Source of the DNA: Bin80 sp965116685
GTDB taxonomy: Bacteria; Bacteroidota; Rhodothermia; Rhodothermales; Bin80
Direction of reading: 5' to 3'
DNA: 64,000 nt
NCBI GenBank assembly: GCA_965116685.1
Contig: OZ220707.1
Coordinates: forward strand, 2,480,001-2,544,000
The position numbers and the translations under genes are program-made. This document shows positions 16,859 through 24,508 of the stretch, piece by piece (the first letter of the stretch is position 1; each line of letters opens with the position of its first letter). The notes below the pieces were generated by a model that saw only the letters and a program-made list of their open reading frames with translations, had not been told where the DNA came from and made no database searches.

Positions 16859-18355
16859 ATGCACGAGATGGAGAAGTCAGATAGAGGCATAGTAGTGAGG
16901 AAGACCGCGAACAAGGAGCCATCCGCGGAGCGGTCGGAGCGAAGGCCTCTACCCGAGGGGAATCCGCAAGATCCCACCACACACCATGCGCAGAAATGGG
17001 CGCGTGTGCACCAGGGGATTGAGCGGATACGGGAAGTCGTACAACGGAACCCGAAGTTTACAACGCTCTTGCACCACATCAGCGTGGAATCACTGACGGC
17101 GGCGTTTTTCGCATTAAAGCGAGAAGCGTCCCCTGGGGTGGACAACGTGACGTGGGAGGAGTATAGCGTGGACTTGGACCGCAACCTTGCGGATCTCTGC
17201 ACACGCGTACACCGTGGATCGTTTCGAGCGACCCCCAGCAGGCGGGTGAATATACCGAAGCCTGATGGAGGCACACGACCGCTTGGGATCGCAGCGCTGG
17301 AGGACAAGATCGTCCAGACCGCGATGGTAAAATGTATCTTAGAGCCCATTTATGAAAATGAGTTCTGCGGGTTCAGCTATGGATTCAGGCCGGGGCGCAG
17401 TGCCCATGATGGACTGGATGCCGTCGCGTATGTGATTGAACGCCGGAGGGTCAACTATGTGGTGGATGCGGACATTCGGAAATTCTTTGACATGGTGGAT
17501 CAGGAGTGGTTACTCCGCTTCCTGGAACACCGGATTGCAGATCAACGGGTGCTCCGACTCATCACAAAATTTCTGAAGGCGGGGGTGATGGAGGATGGGA
17601 ACTGGCAGGAAAGTAGGCGAGGCACGCCGCAAGGCGCGGTGATCTCTCCGATTCTGGCCAACATCTACCTTCATTACGTGCTGGACTTATGGTTTGAGTC
17701 CCAGCGCAAATCACGCAAGATCGGTGGAGAGTCGTATATCGTTCGTTATGCGGACGATTTTGTGGTATGTTTTCAGTATAAGGAGGAGGCGGAGAAGTTT
17801 CTACGTGCATTGCGGGCCCGACTGGAGAAATTCGGATTGAGTCTGCATCCAGACAAAACGCGACTGATCGAATTTGGTCGCAACGCGATGGAGCACCGTA
17901 GAAAACGGGGAGACGGCAAGCCGAAGACCTTTGACTTTCTGGGATTTACACATTACTGTCGTAAAACCCGCAAGGGGTCATTTGGGCTGGGTCGTAAGCC
18001 AATCGCGAAGCGCATGGTGCGCTTCATAAAACGAATTCGTAGGGAGCTATGGCGCCGGATGCACGAAAGCGTGCATGATACGGGCCTATGGCTTGGCCAA
18101 GTTCTTAATGGATGGCTGAATTACTATGCCGTACCATGGAGTTATCGGTACCTATGGAGATGTTTTAAGTGCTTGAAATGGGTATGGCTGTGTATCCTAC
18201 GTCGACGATCCCAGAAGGATCGGACCACATGGGAGCAGTTGGATATCCTCATTGAGCGCTATTGGCCGAAGCTGAACATACGACACGACTGGCCGGCGAG
18301 ACGATTTTCCGTCAAGCACGCGAGTGTAACCCAAGGGAGGAGCCGGATGCGTTAA
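16859..18355 (+). CDS. ltrA: Group II intron reverse transcriptase/maturase, array unit 1
   Basis: The 498-residue protein has the RT domain (about residues 75-360: FRPGRSAHDGLDA, the RRGTPQGAVISPILANIYL fingers/palm segment and the catalytic YADD box near residue 298). The maturase X/thumb domain follows (LNGWLNYYAV, LRRRSQKDRTTWEQL). There is no HNH endonuclease domain. The stop codon lies inside intron domain V. The protein differs from copies 2 and 3 by Phe in place of Glu-Lys-Leu (NPKFTTLL versus NPKEKLTTLL) from a 6-bp in-frame loss. It should splice and possibly retromobilise its host intron. The frame is intact. Confidence 0.92.
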   Translation: MHEMEKSDRGIVVRKTANKEPSAERSERRPLPEGNPQDPTTHHAQKWARVHQGIERIREVVQRNPKFTTLLHHISVESLTAAFFALKREASPGVDNVTWEEYSVDLDRNLADLCTRVHRGSFRATPSRRVNIPKPDGGTRPLGIAALEDKIVQTAMVKCILEPIYENEFCGFSYGFRPGRSAHDGLDAVAYVIERRRVNYVVDADIRKFFDMVDQEWLLRFLEHRIADQRVLRLITKFLKAGVMEDGNWQESRRGTPQGAVISPILANIYLHYVLDLWFESQRKSRKIGGESYIVRYADDFVVCFQYKEEAEKFLRALRARLEKFGLSLHPDKTRLIEFGRNAMEHRRKRGDGKPKTFDFLGFTHYCRKTRKGSFGLGRKPIAKRMVRFIKRIRRELWRRMHESVHDTGLWLGQVLNGWLNYYAVPWSYRYLWRCFKCLKWVWLCILRRRSQKDRTTWEQLDILIERYWPKLNIRHDWPARRFSVKHASVTQGRSRMR

Positions 18356-18411
18356 CGCGCACGTCCGGATCTGTGCGGGGGGCCCGAGGAAACTCGGGTC
18401 CCTACCGCGAT
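18340..18411 (+). ncRNA. Group II intron domains V-VI, unit 1
   Basis: GAGCCGGATGCG-TTAA-CGC...TCCGGATCT folds as the domain V hairpin, with the AGC catalytic triad near its 5' side. The following G/C-rich stem GGGGGGCCCGAG-GAAA-CTCGGGTCCC is domain VI, ending CTACCGCGAT at the presumed 3' splice site. The RT stop codon TAA is part of the domain V loop. Confidence 0.8.
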
Positions 18412-18772
18412 GAACGCCAGGCTAACTGGCATAAGTGTAGCAGGTGCAAGTCCTGCAGTATGAAGTTTAACCAAAACACATATTTCCGCGAGCCGTGCGT
18501 TGTGATCCGTGAGGGTCCCGATGAAGTGTCGGCAGCGGTGCGTGTGGCCGGAGCTATTGAGCAACGAAATATGCATTATCTGGGTCGTCGAGGCTGTGTT
18601 ACAGGTCGAAGGCACCATGTAGGTCATCGTTATGGTGAGAGGATCTACAGGCCCACGGTGTCCAGGAACTCAGGGACGCACGTACGCACTTTGCCGGGAC
18701 CTGGGAGGTCTCCATCTTGCCCTGTAGTCGTACGGGGCCGCTTAGAGAAGGCGGAAGACGCCGAAGCCTAAG

Positions 18773-20275
18773 ATGCACGAGATGGAGAAGTCAGATAGAG
18801 GCATAGTAGTGAGGAAGACCGCGAACAAGGAGCCATCCGCGGAGCGGTCGGAGCGAAGGCCTCTACCCGAGGGGAATCCGCAAGATCCCACCACACACCA
18901 TGCGCAGAAATGGGCGCGTGTGCACCAGGGGATTGAGCGGATACGGGAAGTCGTACAACGGAACCCGAAGGAGAAACTTACAACGCTCTTGCACCACATC
19001 AGCGTGGAATCACTGACGGCGGCGTTTTTCGCATTAAAGCGAGAAGCGTCCCCTGGGGTGGACAACGTGACGTGGGAGGAGTATAGCGTGGACTTGGACC
19101 GCAACCTTGCGGATCTCTGCACACGCGTACACCGTGGATCGTTTCGAGCGACCCCCAGCAGGCGGGTGAATATACCGAAGCCTGATGGAGGCACACGACC
19201 GCTTGGGATCGCAGCGCTGGAGGACAAGATCGTCCAGACCGCGATGGTAAAATGTATCTTAGAGCCCATTTATGAAAATGAGTTCTGCGGGTTCAGCTAT
19301 GGATTCAGGCCGGGGCGCAGTGCCCATGATGGACTGGATGCCGTCGCGTATGTGATCGAACGCCGGAGGGTCAACTATGTGGTGGACGCGGACATTCGGA
19401 AATTCTTTGACATGGTGGATCAGGAGTGGTTACTCCGCTTCCTGGAACACCGGATTGCAGATCAACGGGTGCTCCGACTCATCACAAAATTTCTGAAGGC
19501 GGGGGTGATGGAGGATGGGAACTGGCAGGAAAGTAGGCGAGGCACGCCGCAAGGCGCGGTGATCTCTCCGATTCTGGCCAACATCTACCTTCATTACGTG
19601 CTGGACTTATGGTTTGAGTCCCAGCGCAAATCACGCAAGATCGGTGGAGAGTCGTATATCGTTCGTTATGCGGACGATTTTGTGGTATGTTTTCAGTATA
19701 AGGAGGAGGCGGAGAAGTTTCTACGTGCATTGCGGGCCCGACTGGAGAAATTCGGATTGAGTCTGCATCCAGACAAAACGCGACTGATCGAATTTGGTCG
19801 CAACGCGATGGAGCACCGTAGAAAACGGGGAGACGGCAAGCCGAAGACCTTTGACTTTCTGGGATTTACACATTACTGTCGTAAAACCCGTAAGGGGTCA
19901 TTTGGGCTGGGCCGTAAGCCAATCGCGAAGCGCATGGTGCGCTTCATAAAACGAATTCGTAGGGAGCTATGGCGCCGGATGCACGAAAGCGTGCATGATA
20001 CGGGCCTATGGCTTGGCCAAGTTCTTAATGGATGGCTGAATTACTATGCCGTACCATGGAGTTATCGGTACCTATGGAGATGTTTTAAGTGCTTGAAATG
20101 GGTATGGCTGTGTATCCTACGTCGACGATCCCAGAAGGATCGGACCACATGGGAGCAGTTGGATATCCTCATTGAGCGCTATTGGCCGAAGCTGAACATA
20201 CGACACGACTGGCCGGCGAGACGATTTTCCGTCAAGCACGCGAGTGTAACCCAAGGGAGGAGCCGGATGCGTTAA
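18773..20275 (+). CDS. ltrA: Group II intron reverse transcriptase/maturase, array unit 2
   Basis: This is the full-length 500-residue reference copy. RT motifs include PGVDNVTWEEY, RPLGIAALEDKIVQ, FRPGRSAHDGLDA, DADIRKFFDMVD with a catalytic Asp, GTPQGAVISPILAN and RYADDFVV (YADD at 299-302). Domain X spans about 380-490. It has no endonuclease domain, so mobility would be endonuclease-independent. It is nearly identical to unit 1 at the nucleotide level, implying recent duplication or ongoing homogenisation. Confidence 0.93.
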   Translation: MHEMEKSDRGIVVRKTANKEPSAERSERRPLPEGNPQDPTTHHAQKWARVHQGIERIREVVQRNPKEKLTTLLHHISVESLTAAFFALKREASPGVDNVTWEEYSVDLDRNLADLCTRVHRGSFRATPSRRVNIPKPDGGTRPLGIAALEDKIVQTAMVKCILEPIYENEFCGFSYGFRPGRSAHDGLDAVAYVIERRRVNYVVDADIRKFFDMVDQEWLLRFLEHRIADQRVLRLITKFLKAGVMEDGNWQESRRGTPQGAVISPILANIYLHYVLDLWFESQRKSRKIGGESYIVRYADDFVVCFQYKEEAEKFLRALRARLEKFGLSLHPDKTRLIEFGRNAMEHRRKRGDGKPKTFDFLGFTHYCRKTRKGSFGLGRKPIAKRMVRFIKRIRRELWRRMHESVHDTGLWLGQVLNGWLNYYAVPWSYRYLWRCFKCLKWVWLCILRRRSQKDRTTWEQLDILIERYWPKLNIRHDWPARRFSVKHASVTQGRSRMR

Positions 20276-20331
20276 CGCGCACGTCCGGATCTGTGCGGGG
20301 GGCCCGAGGAAACTCGGGTCCCTACCGCGAT
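20260..20331 (+). ncRNA. Group II intron domains V-VI, unit 2
   Basis: The sequence appears identical to domains V and VI of unit 1: the AGC triad, TTAA tetraloop, and GAAA-capped domain VI stem ending CTACCGCGAT, immediately followed by the GAACGCCAGG start of unit 3. Confidence 0.8.
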
Positions 20332-20692
20332 GAACGCCAGGCTAACTGGCATAAGTGTAGCAGGTGCAAGTCCTGCAATATGAAGTTTAACCAAAACACA
20401 TATTTCCGCGAGCCGTGCGTTGTGATCCGTGAGGGTCCCGATGAAGTGTCGGCAGCGGTGCGTGTGGCCGGAGCTATTGAGCAACGAAATATGCATTATC
20501 TGGGTCGCCGAGGCTGTGTTACAGGTCGAAGGCACCATGTAGGTCATCGTTATGGTGAGAGGATCTACAGGCCCACGGTGTCCAGGAACTCAGGGACGCA
20601 CGTACGCACTTTGCCGGGACCTGGGAGGTCTCCATCTTGCCCTGTAGTCGTACGGGGCCGCTTAGAGAAGGCGGAAGACGCCGAAGCCTAAG

Positions 20693-22188
20693 ATGCACGA
20701 GATGGAGAAGTCAGATAGAGGCATAGTAGTGAGGAAGACCGCGAACAAGGAGCCATCCGCGGAGCGGTCGGAGCGAAGGCCTCTACCCGAGGGGAATCCG
20801 CAAGATCCCACCACACACCATGCGCAGAAATGGGCGCGTGTGCACCAGGGGATTGAGCGGATACGGGAAGTCGTACAACGGAACCCGAAGGAGAAACTTA
20901 CAACGCTCTTGCACCACATCAGCGTGGAATCACTGACGGCGGCGTTTTTCGCATTAAAGCGAGAAGCGTCCCCTGGGGTGGACAACGTGACGTGGGAGGA
21001 GTATAGCGTGGACTTGGACCGCAACCTTGCGGATCTCTGCACACGTGTACACCGTGGATCGTTTCGAGCGACCCCCAGCAGGCGGGTGAATATACCGAAG
21101 CCTGATGGAGGCACACGACCGCTTGGGATCGCAGCGCTGGAGGACAAGATCGTCCAGACCGCGATGGTAAAATGTATCTTAGAGCCCATTTATGAAAATG
21201 AGTTCTGCGGGTTCAGCTATGGATTCAGGCCGGGGCGCAGTGCCCATGATGGACTGGATGCCGTCGCGTATGTGATCGAACGCCGGAGGGTAAACTATGT
21301 GGTGGATGCGGACATTCGGAAATTCTTTGACATGGTGGATCAGGAGTGGTTACTCCGCTTCCTGGAACACCGGATCGCAGATCAACGGGTGCTCCGACTC
21401 ATCACAAAATTTCTGAAGGCGGGGGTGATGGAGGATGGGAACTGGCAGGAAAGTAGGCGAGGCACGCCGCAAGGCGCGGTGATCTCTCCGATTCTGGCCA
21501 ACATCTACCTTCATTACGTGCTGGACTTATGGTTTGAGTCCCAGCGCAAATCACGCAAGATCGGTGGAGAGTCGTATATCGTTCGTTATGCGGACGATTT
21601 TGTGGAAAGTATAAGGAGGAGGCGGAGAAGTTTCTACGTGCATTGCGGGCCCGACTGGAGAAATTCGGATTGAGTCTGCATCCAGACAAAACGCGACTGA
21701 TCGAATTTGGTCGCAACGCGATGGAGCACCGTAGAAAACGGGGAGACGGCAAGCCGAAGACCTTTGACTTTCTGGGATTTACACATTACTGTCGTAAAAC
21801 CCGCAAGGGGTCATTTGGGCTGGGTCGTAAGCCAATCGCGAAGCGCATGGTGCGCTTCATAAAACGAATTCGTAGGGAGCTATGGCGCCGGATGCACGAA
21901 AGCGTGCATGATACGGGCCTATGGCTTGGCCAAGTTCTTAATGGATGGCTGAATTACTATGCCGTACCATGGAGTTATCGGTACCTATGGAGATGTTTTA
22001 AGTGCTTGAAATGGGTATGGCTGTGTATCCTACGTCGACGATCCCAGAAGGATCGAACCACGTGGGAGCAGTTGGATATCCTCATTGAGCGCTATTGGCC
22101 GAAGCTGAACATACGACACGACTGGCCGGCGAGACGATTTTCCGTCAAGCACGCGAGTGTAACCCAAGGGAGGAGCCGGATGCGTTAA
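20693..22188 (+). pseudogene. ltrA: Frameshifted group II intron reverse transcriptase, array unit 3
   Basis: Codons match unit 2 up to RYADDFV, then nine bases are replaced by two (21606 region: TGTGGAAAGTATAAGG instead of TGTGGTATGTTTTCAGTATAAGG). This shifts the frame directly after the catalytic YADD box. The first frame continues out of phase to 21673; the correct frame resumes near 21612 and runs to the usual stop at 22188 with an otherwise intact thumb and maturase domain. The lesion should abolish the protein, but the RNA could still be spliced in trans by the maturase of units 1 or 2. Confidence 0.9.
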
Positions 22189-22244
22189 CGCGCACGTCCG
22201 GATCTGTGCGGGGGGCCCGAGGAAACTCGGGTCCCTACCGCGAT
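22173..22244 (+). ncRNA. Group II intron domains V-VI, unit 3
   Basis: Domain V and VI match units 1 and 2 and end CTACCGCGAT. Unlike the other junctions, the next base begins GGGTGCAAGTCCCG of unit 4 without the 23-bp hairpin spacer. Confidence 0.8.
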
Positions 22245-22861
22245 GGGTGCAAGTCCCGTAGTATGAAGATGCAACCAATCACATACTTCCTCGAGCCGTG
22301 CGTTGTGCCCCGCGAGGGTCACGACGAAGCGTCGGTAGAGGTGCGTGTGGCCGGAGCTATTGAGCAACGAAATCGTTATCGTCTGGGTCGCCGAGGCTGT
22401 CCAAGTGGTCGAAGGCAACATGTATGTCACCGCCATGGCGAGGCGGCATACAGGCCCACGGTGTCTAAGAACTCGGGGACATATGTACGCATTTTGTCGG
22501 GACCTGTGAGGGCTCTATCCTGTCCTAAACGCAGAGTTGGGATCGCGCAGGGAAGGCGGAAGACGCCGAAGCCTGCGATGCACGGGATGGAGCAGTCAGA
22601 TGGGGACATAGTAGTGAAGAAGGCGGCGAACAAGGGGCGACCTGCGGAGTCGCTGGAGCGAAGGTCCCCACCCAAGGGGAAGCTGGGAGATCCGGGCTCA
22701 CGCCATACACAGAGATGGATCAGTGAGTTTATGGGATCAATCGGCTACGGCAATTCTGCCGTTATGCACGCCGGTGCGACCCGAGGGAGGAGCCGGATGC
22801 GTTAACGCGCACGTCCGGATCTGTGCGGGGGGCCCGGAGCAATCCGGGTCCCTACCGCGAT
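22245..22861 (+). mobile_element. ORF-less (deleted) group II intron, array unit 4
   Basis: The 617-bp unit aligns with the 5' RNA domains of units 1-3 (GGGTGCAAGTCCCGTAGTATGAAG, written here as GGGTGCAAGTCC and AGTATGAAG; CCGAGGCTG; GGAAGGCGGAAGACGCCGAAG) and the first roughly 45 RT codons. It then jumps, after about 22735, to the last few RT codons plus domain V (22790). Most of the RT is therefore deleted, leaving RNA domains with many substitutions, while domains V-VI are conserved and the stem of domain VI changes in a compensated way (CCCGGAGCAATCCGGG). That pattern suggests a selected RNA mobilised in trans. An apparent 236-residue frame crossing units 3 and 4 is not a gene. Confidence 0.82.
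22790..22861 (+). ncRNA. Group II intron domains V-VI, unit 4
   Basis: Domain V is the same as in units 1-3. In domain VI the stem is CCCGGA-GCAA-TCCGGG rather than CCCGAG-GAAA-CTCGGG, so base pairing is kept despite changes in both arms. It ends CTACCGCGAT before the 3' flank ACATGATTGG. Confidence 0.8.
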
Positions 22862-22908
22862 ACATGATTGGCCAAGCGGTGCACTCCAGCATAAGTCCCT
22901 CACCTGAT

Positions 22909-23523
22909 TTACAGGTCGTTCGCACGCCAGAGATACCAGCTGGCAACACTTCGGAATGGTTTCCAATTGTCCCCCAACGAGTTAAGCTCTGAAGGTTTGG
23001 GGAGGTCCTCCAAGTCGTAGGCGATCTTATATCCGCGGCGAATCCCCAAGTCGGTAACCGGCCATACATCTGGGCGTCCCAAGTTGAAAATCAGGAGCAT
23101 CTGAACCGTCCAGATCCCGATCCCCCGGTGCGTGGTCAGTGCTTCAATGATCTCTTCGTCGCTTAAGGTCTGGATGCGCGTTCGATCCGGCAGTGTGCCA
23201 TCCTTTGCACTCGCGGCCAAGCTGCGGATTGTATTTTCCTTTGCCTGGGAGAGTCCTACCGATCTGAGTGTGCCGAGTGGGGTCTCGAGGAGGGCATCAG
23301 GTTCAGGAGGGCCGCCAAACAGGTCAAACAGTCGGCCTTGGATCGCTTTCCCGGCGTGCCTCGAAATTTGTTGGAAGATCACAGAGCGTACCAGTTCCTG
23401 GAAGGGACTCCACTCATCGGTCAGTAACAGTTCAAAGGGACCCACACGGGCAATCAGGCTGGCCATGCGAGGGTCTGAGGCCCTGAGAGCATGCAGTGCT
23501 TCGTCAATATCGTAAGGGGGCAT
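22909..23523 (-). CDS. AlkA-like DNA-3-methyladenine glycosylase (HhH-GPD superfamily)
   Basis: The 204-residue protein shows the HhH-GPD fold: QQISRHAGKAIQ helices, the helix-hairpin-helix LTTHRGIGIWTVQMLLIF (about 129-146) and the catalytic Asp158 in WPVTDLGIRRGY, the AlkA signature. It lacks the extra N-terminal domain of E. coli AlkA and the Fe-S cysteines of Nth/MutY, so it belongs to the short AlkA/MAG group that removes alkylated purines. It is a single gene; its 3' end lies 48 bases from the intron array. It is divergent from the small exported protein gene at 23653. Confidence 0.88.
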   Translation of the reverse strand: MPPYDIDEALHALRASDPRMASLIARVGPFELLLTDEWSPFQELVRSVIFQQISRHAGKAIQGRLFDLFGGPPEPDALLETPLGTLRSVGLSQAKENTIRSLAASAKDGTLPDRTRIQTLSDEEIIEALTTHRGIGIWTVQMLLIFNLGRPDVWPVTDLGIRRGYKIAYDLEDLPKPSELNSLGDNWKPFRSVASWYLWRANDL

Positions 23524-23587
23524 TCTAAAAAGAAATCGGGTTAAAATTCTTCATGAAAAATTCACAATTATTTACTGTAACCTTTAT

Positions 23588-23599
23588 GGAAGCGCTTCC
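23588..23599. promoter_or_regulatory. LacI-type palindromic operator GGAAGCGCTTCC
   Basis: A perfect 12-bp palindrome with the central CG of LacI-family operators sits 54 bases upstream of the ATG of the small exported protein gene. Symmetry extends imperfectly outward (TTTAT and GTAAG flanks). It lies between two divergent genes and could control either. No LacI-type regulator is in the window. Confidence 0.5.
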
Positions 23600-23652
23600 G
23601 TAAGGGGTTGTTAGAGTGAGTCACCAACTTCAACACCAAACCTAACAAAACC

Positions 23653-24090
23653 ATGAAAACCCTTTTTGCATTTTGCTTTTCAGCACTTCTCGCCCTACCC
23701 GTTTTTGCACAGGATGTTGCAAGCATCCTTGAAGACGACAACATTCGTTGGAATCTTGCAGCCGCACAAATTGAGACCTCTTTGGACTCAGAGTACCAGT
23801 CAGTTCGTGAACAGACATTGAAGAACGCAATCGTGTTGGCGACACTCTATCGTGACAAGTTCGACTTGAGTGACCAAGGGTCGTTGTTGCGTAAAGTCTA
23901 CAAAGAGTCGAAGTCTGATCAAAATCACAAGCTCGCATTGGCACTACTTCACACCATTGGCGGTGTCAGAGCACAGGACTTTTTAGCTCGCAATGAAACA
24001 GAGGCCGAATCGGATGAAGTTCGCCTGGTCCTGGCATCCGTCTTGAACGAGTACTACAACAGTCGTCAGACCACATCCGTCATCGGGTAG
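23653..24090 (+). CDS. Small exported protein of unknown function
   Basis: The 145-residue protein has a clear signal peptide (cleavage after LPVFAQ). The mature part is helical, with HEAT-like alternation (IRWNLAAAQIETSL, VREQTLKNAIVLATLY, LALALLHTIGG, VRLVLASVLNEYY). I do not recognise a named family. It lies behind a LacI-type palindrome and is followed by a strong terminator, so it is a single-gene regulated unit. The codon pattern looks coding throughout. Confidence 0.75.
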   Translation: MKTLFAFCFSALLALPVFAQDVASILEDDNIRWNLAAAQIETSLDSEYQSVREQTLKNAIVLATLYRDKFDLSDQGSLLRKVYKESKSDQNHKLALALLHTIGGVRAQDFLARNETEAESDEVRLVLASVLNEYYNSRQTTSVIG

Positions 24091-24137
24091 CTCCAAGCTT
24101 GATTCAAATCCTGTCGTCGGTTTGGATCGCATAAATT

Positions 24138-24176
24138 AAGAGGGCACACAGTGGGTTCACCGTGTGCCCTCTTTTT
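24138..24176 (+). terminator. Rho-independent terminator
   Basis: AGAGGGCACAC (24139-24149) pairs with GTGTGCCCTCT (24162-24172), followed by a run of T residues (TTTTT to 24176). The loop is 12 bases. It ends the transcript of the small exported protein gene 48 bases after its stop. Confidence 0.9.
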
Positions 24177-24508
24177 GGATCTATACATTTAATCCCATAT
24201 TATTCATCACAAATTTTCCCAAGGCTCCAAAGTGCGTCTTTGGTTGTGAGGAGTCAGGATTTTTTGTATAAGATGGAATCTGCGAGTTGGCCTTCACGAT
24301 TGGGGCGCCCCCCGAGACCATTCTCGCATATTTTCCGGGTTGATTGAGGTAGATTTCCGGTCAACCCATTCCTCATGTGCAGTCCAGTCCTACAGCGAGG
24401 TATGTTTCGCTCTACACTCGTTCCAAGAATCACCTCCGGGGAGGATTTTCGCTTCGGAGTCCGGCCCGAAGCAGGCACGAATTCCGGGTGTAGCGGAAAG
24501 GCTCAGCT
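24177..24508. other. Intergenic region containing the presumed left end of the IS1380 element
   Basis: The 332 bases hold the 3' non-coding part of the IS1380 element, with its probable end near 24301 (TGGGGCGCC). To the left of that I see AT-rich spacer with no gene. Open frames on the plus strand here are shadows of the transposase. Confidence 0.5.

Larger units (their letters stand above)
16498..22861 (+). mobile_element. Head-to-tail array of four group II introns
   Basis: Four same-strand intron units abut: 16498-18411 (1914 bp), 18412-20331 (1920 bp), 20332-22244 (1913 bp) and a short one at 22245-22861 (617 bp). All end in the identical CTACCGCGAT. Units 1-3 are nearly identical and each holds a maturase-type reverse transcriptase. 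Unit 1 lacks six bases (GAGAAA) near 17057, and unit 3 has lost a net seven bases near 21606. Unit 4 is a diverged ORF-less relative. If the intron proper begins at GTGTAGCAGGTGCAAG (16521 in unit 1), a 23-bp hairpin spacer separates units 1, 2 and 3. The array sits between the DUF1801 gene and the 3' end of the AlkA-like gene, interrupting no recognisable gene. Confidence 0.88.

Noticed and set aside
18262..18771. 169-residue frame spanning the junction of intron units 1 and 2 (also repeated at 20182)
   Set aside because: It runs through domains V-VI and the non-coding 5' RNA of the next unit and has no protein-like composition. Its reading differs from the RT frame and reflects repeated RNA sequence.
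22095..22805. 236-residue frame over units 3 and 4
   Set aside because: It is a continuation of the same out-of-frame reading through intron RNA domains, with no family signal.
16498..22861. Retron, diversity-generating retroelement or CRISPR-associated RT
   Set aside because: The RTs have the full maturase X domain and are followed by a recognisable domain V/VI. No template/variable repeat pair, msr-msd or cas genes are present.
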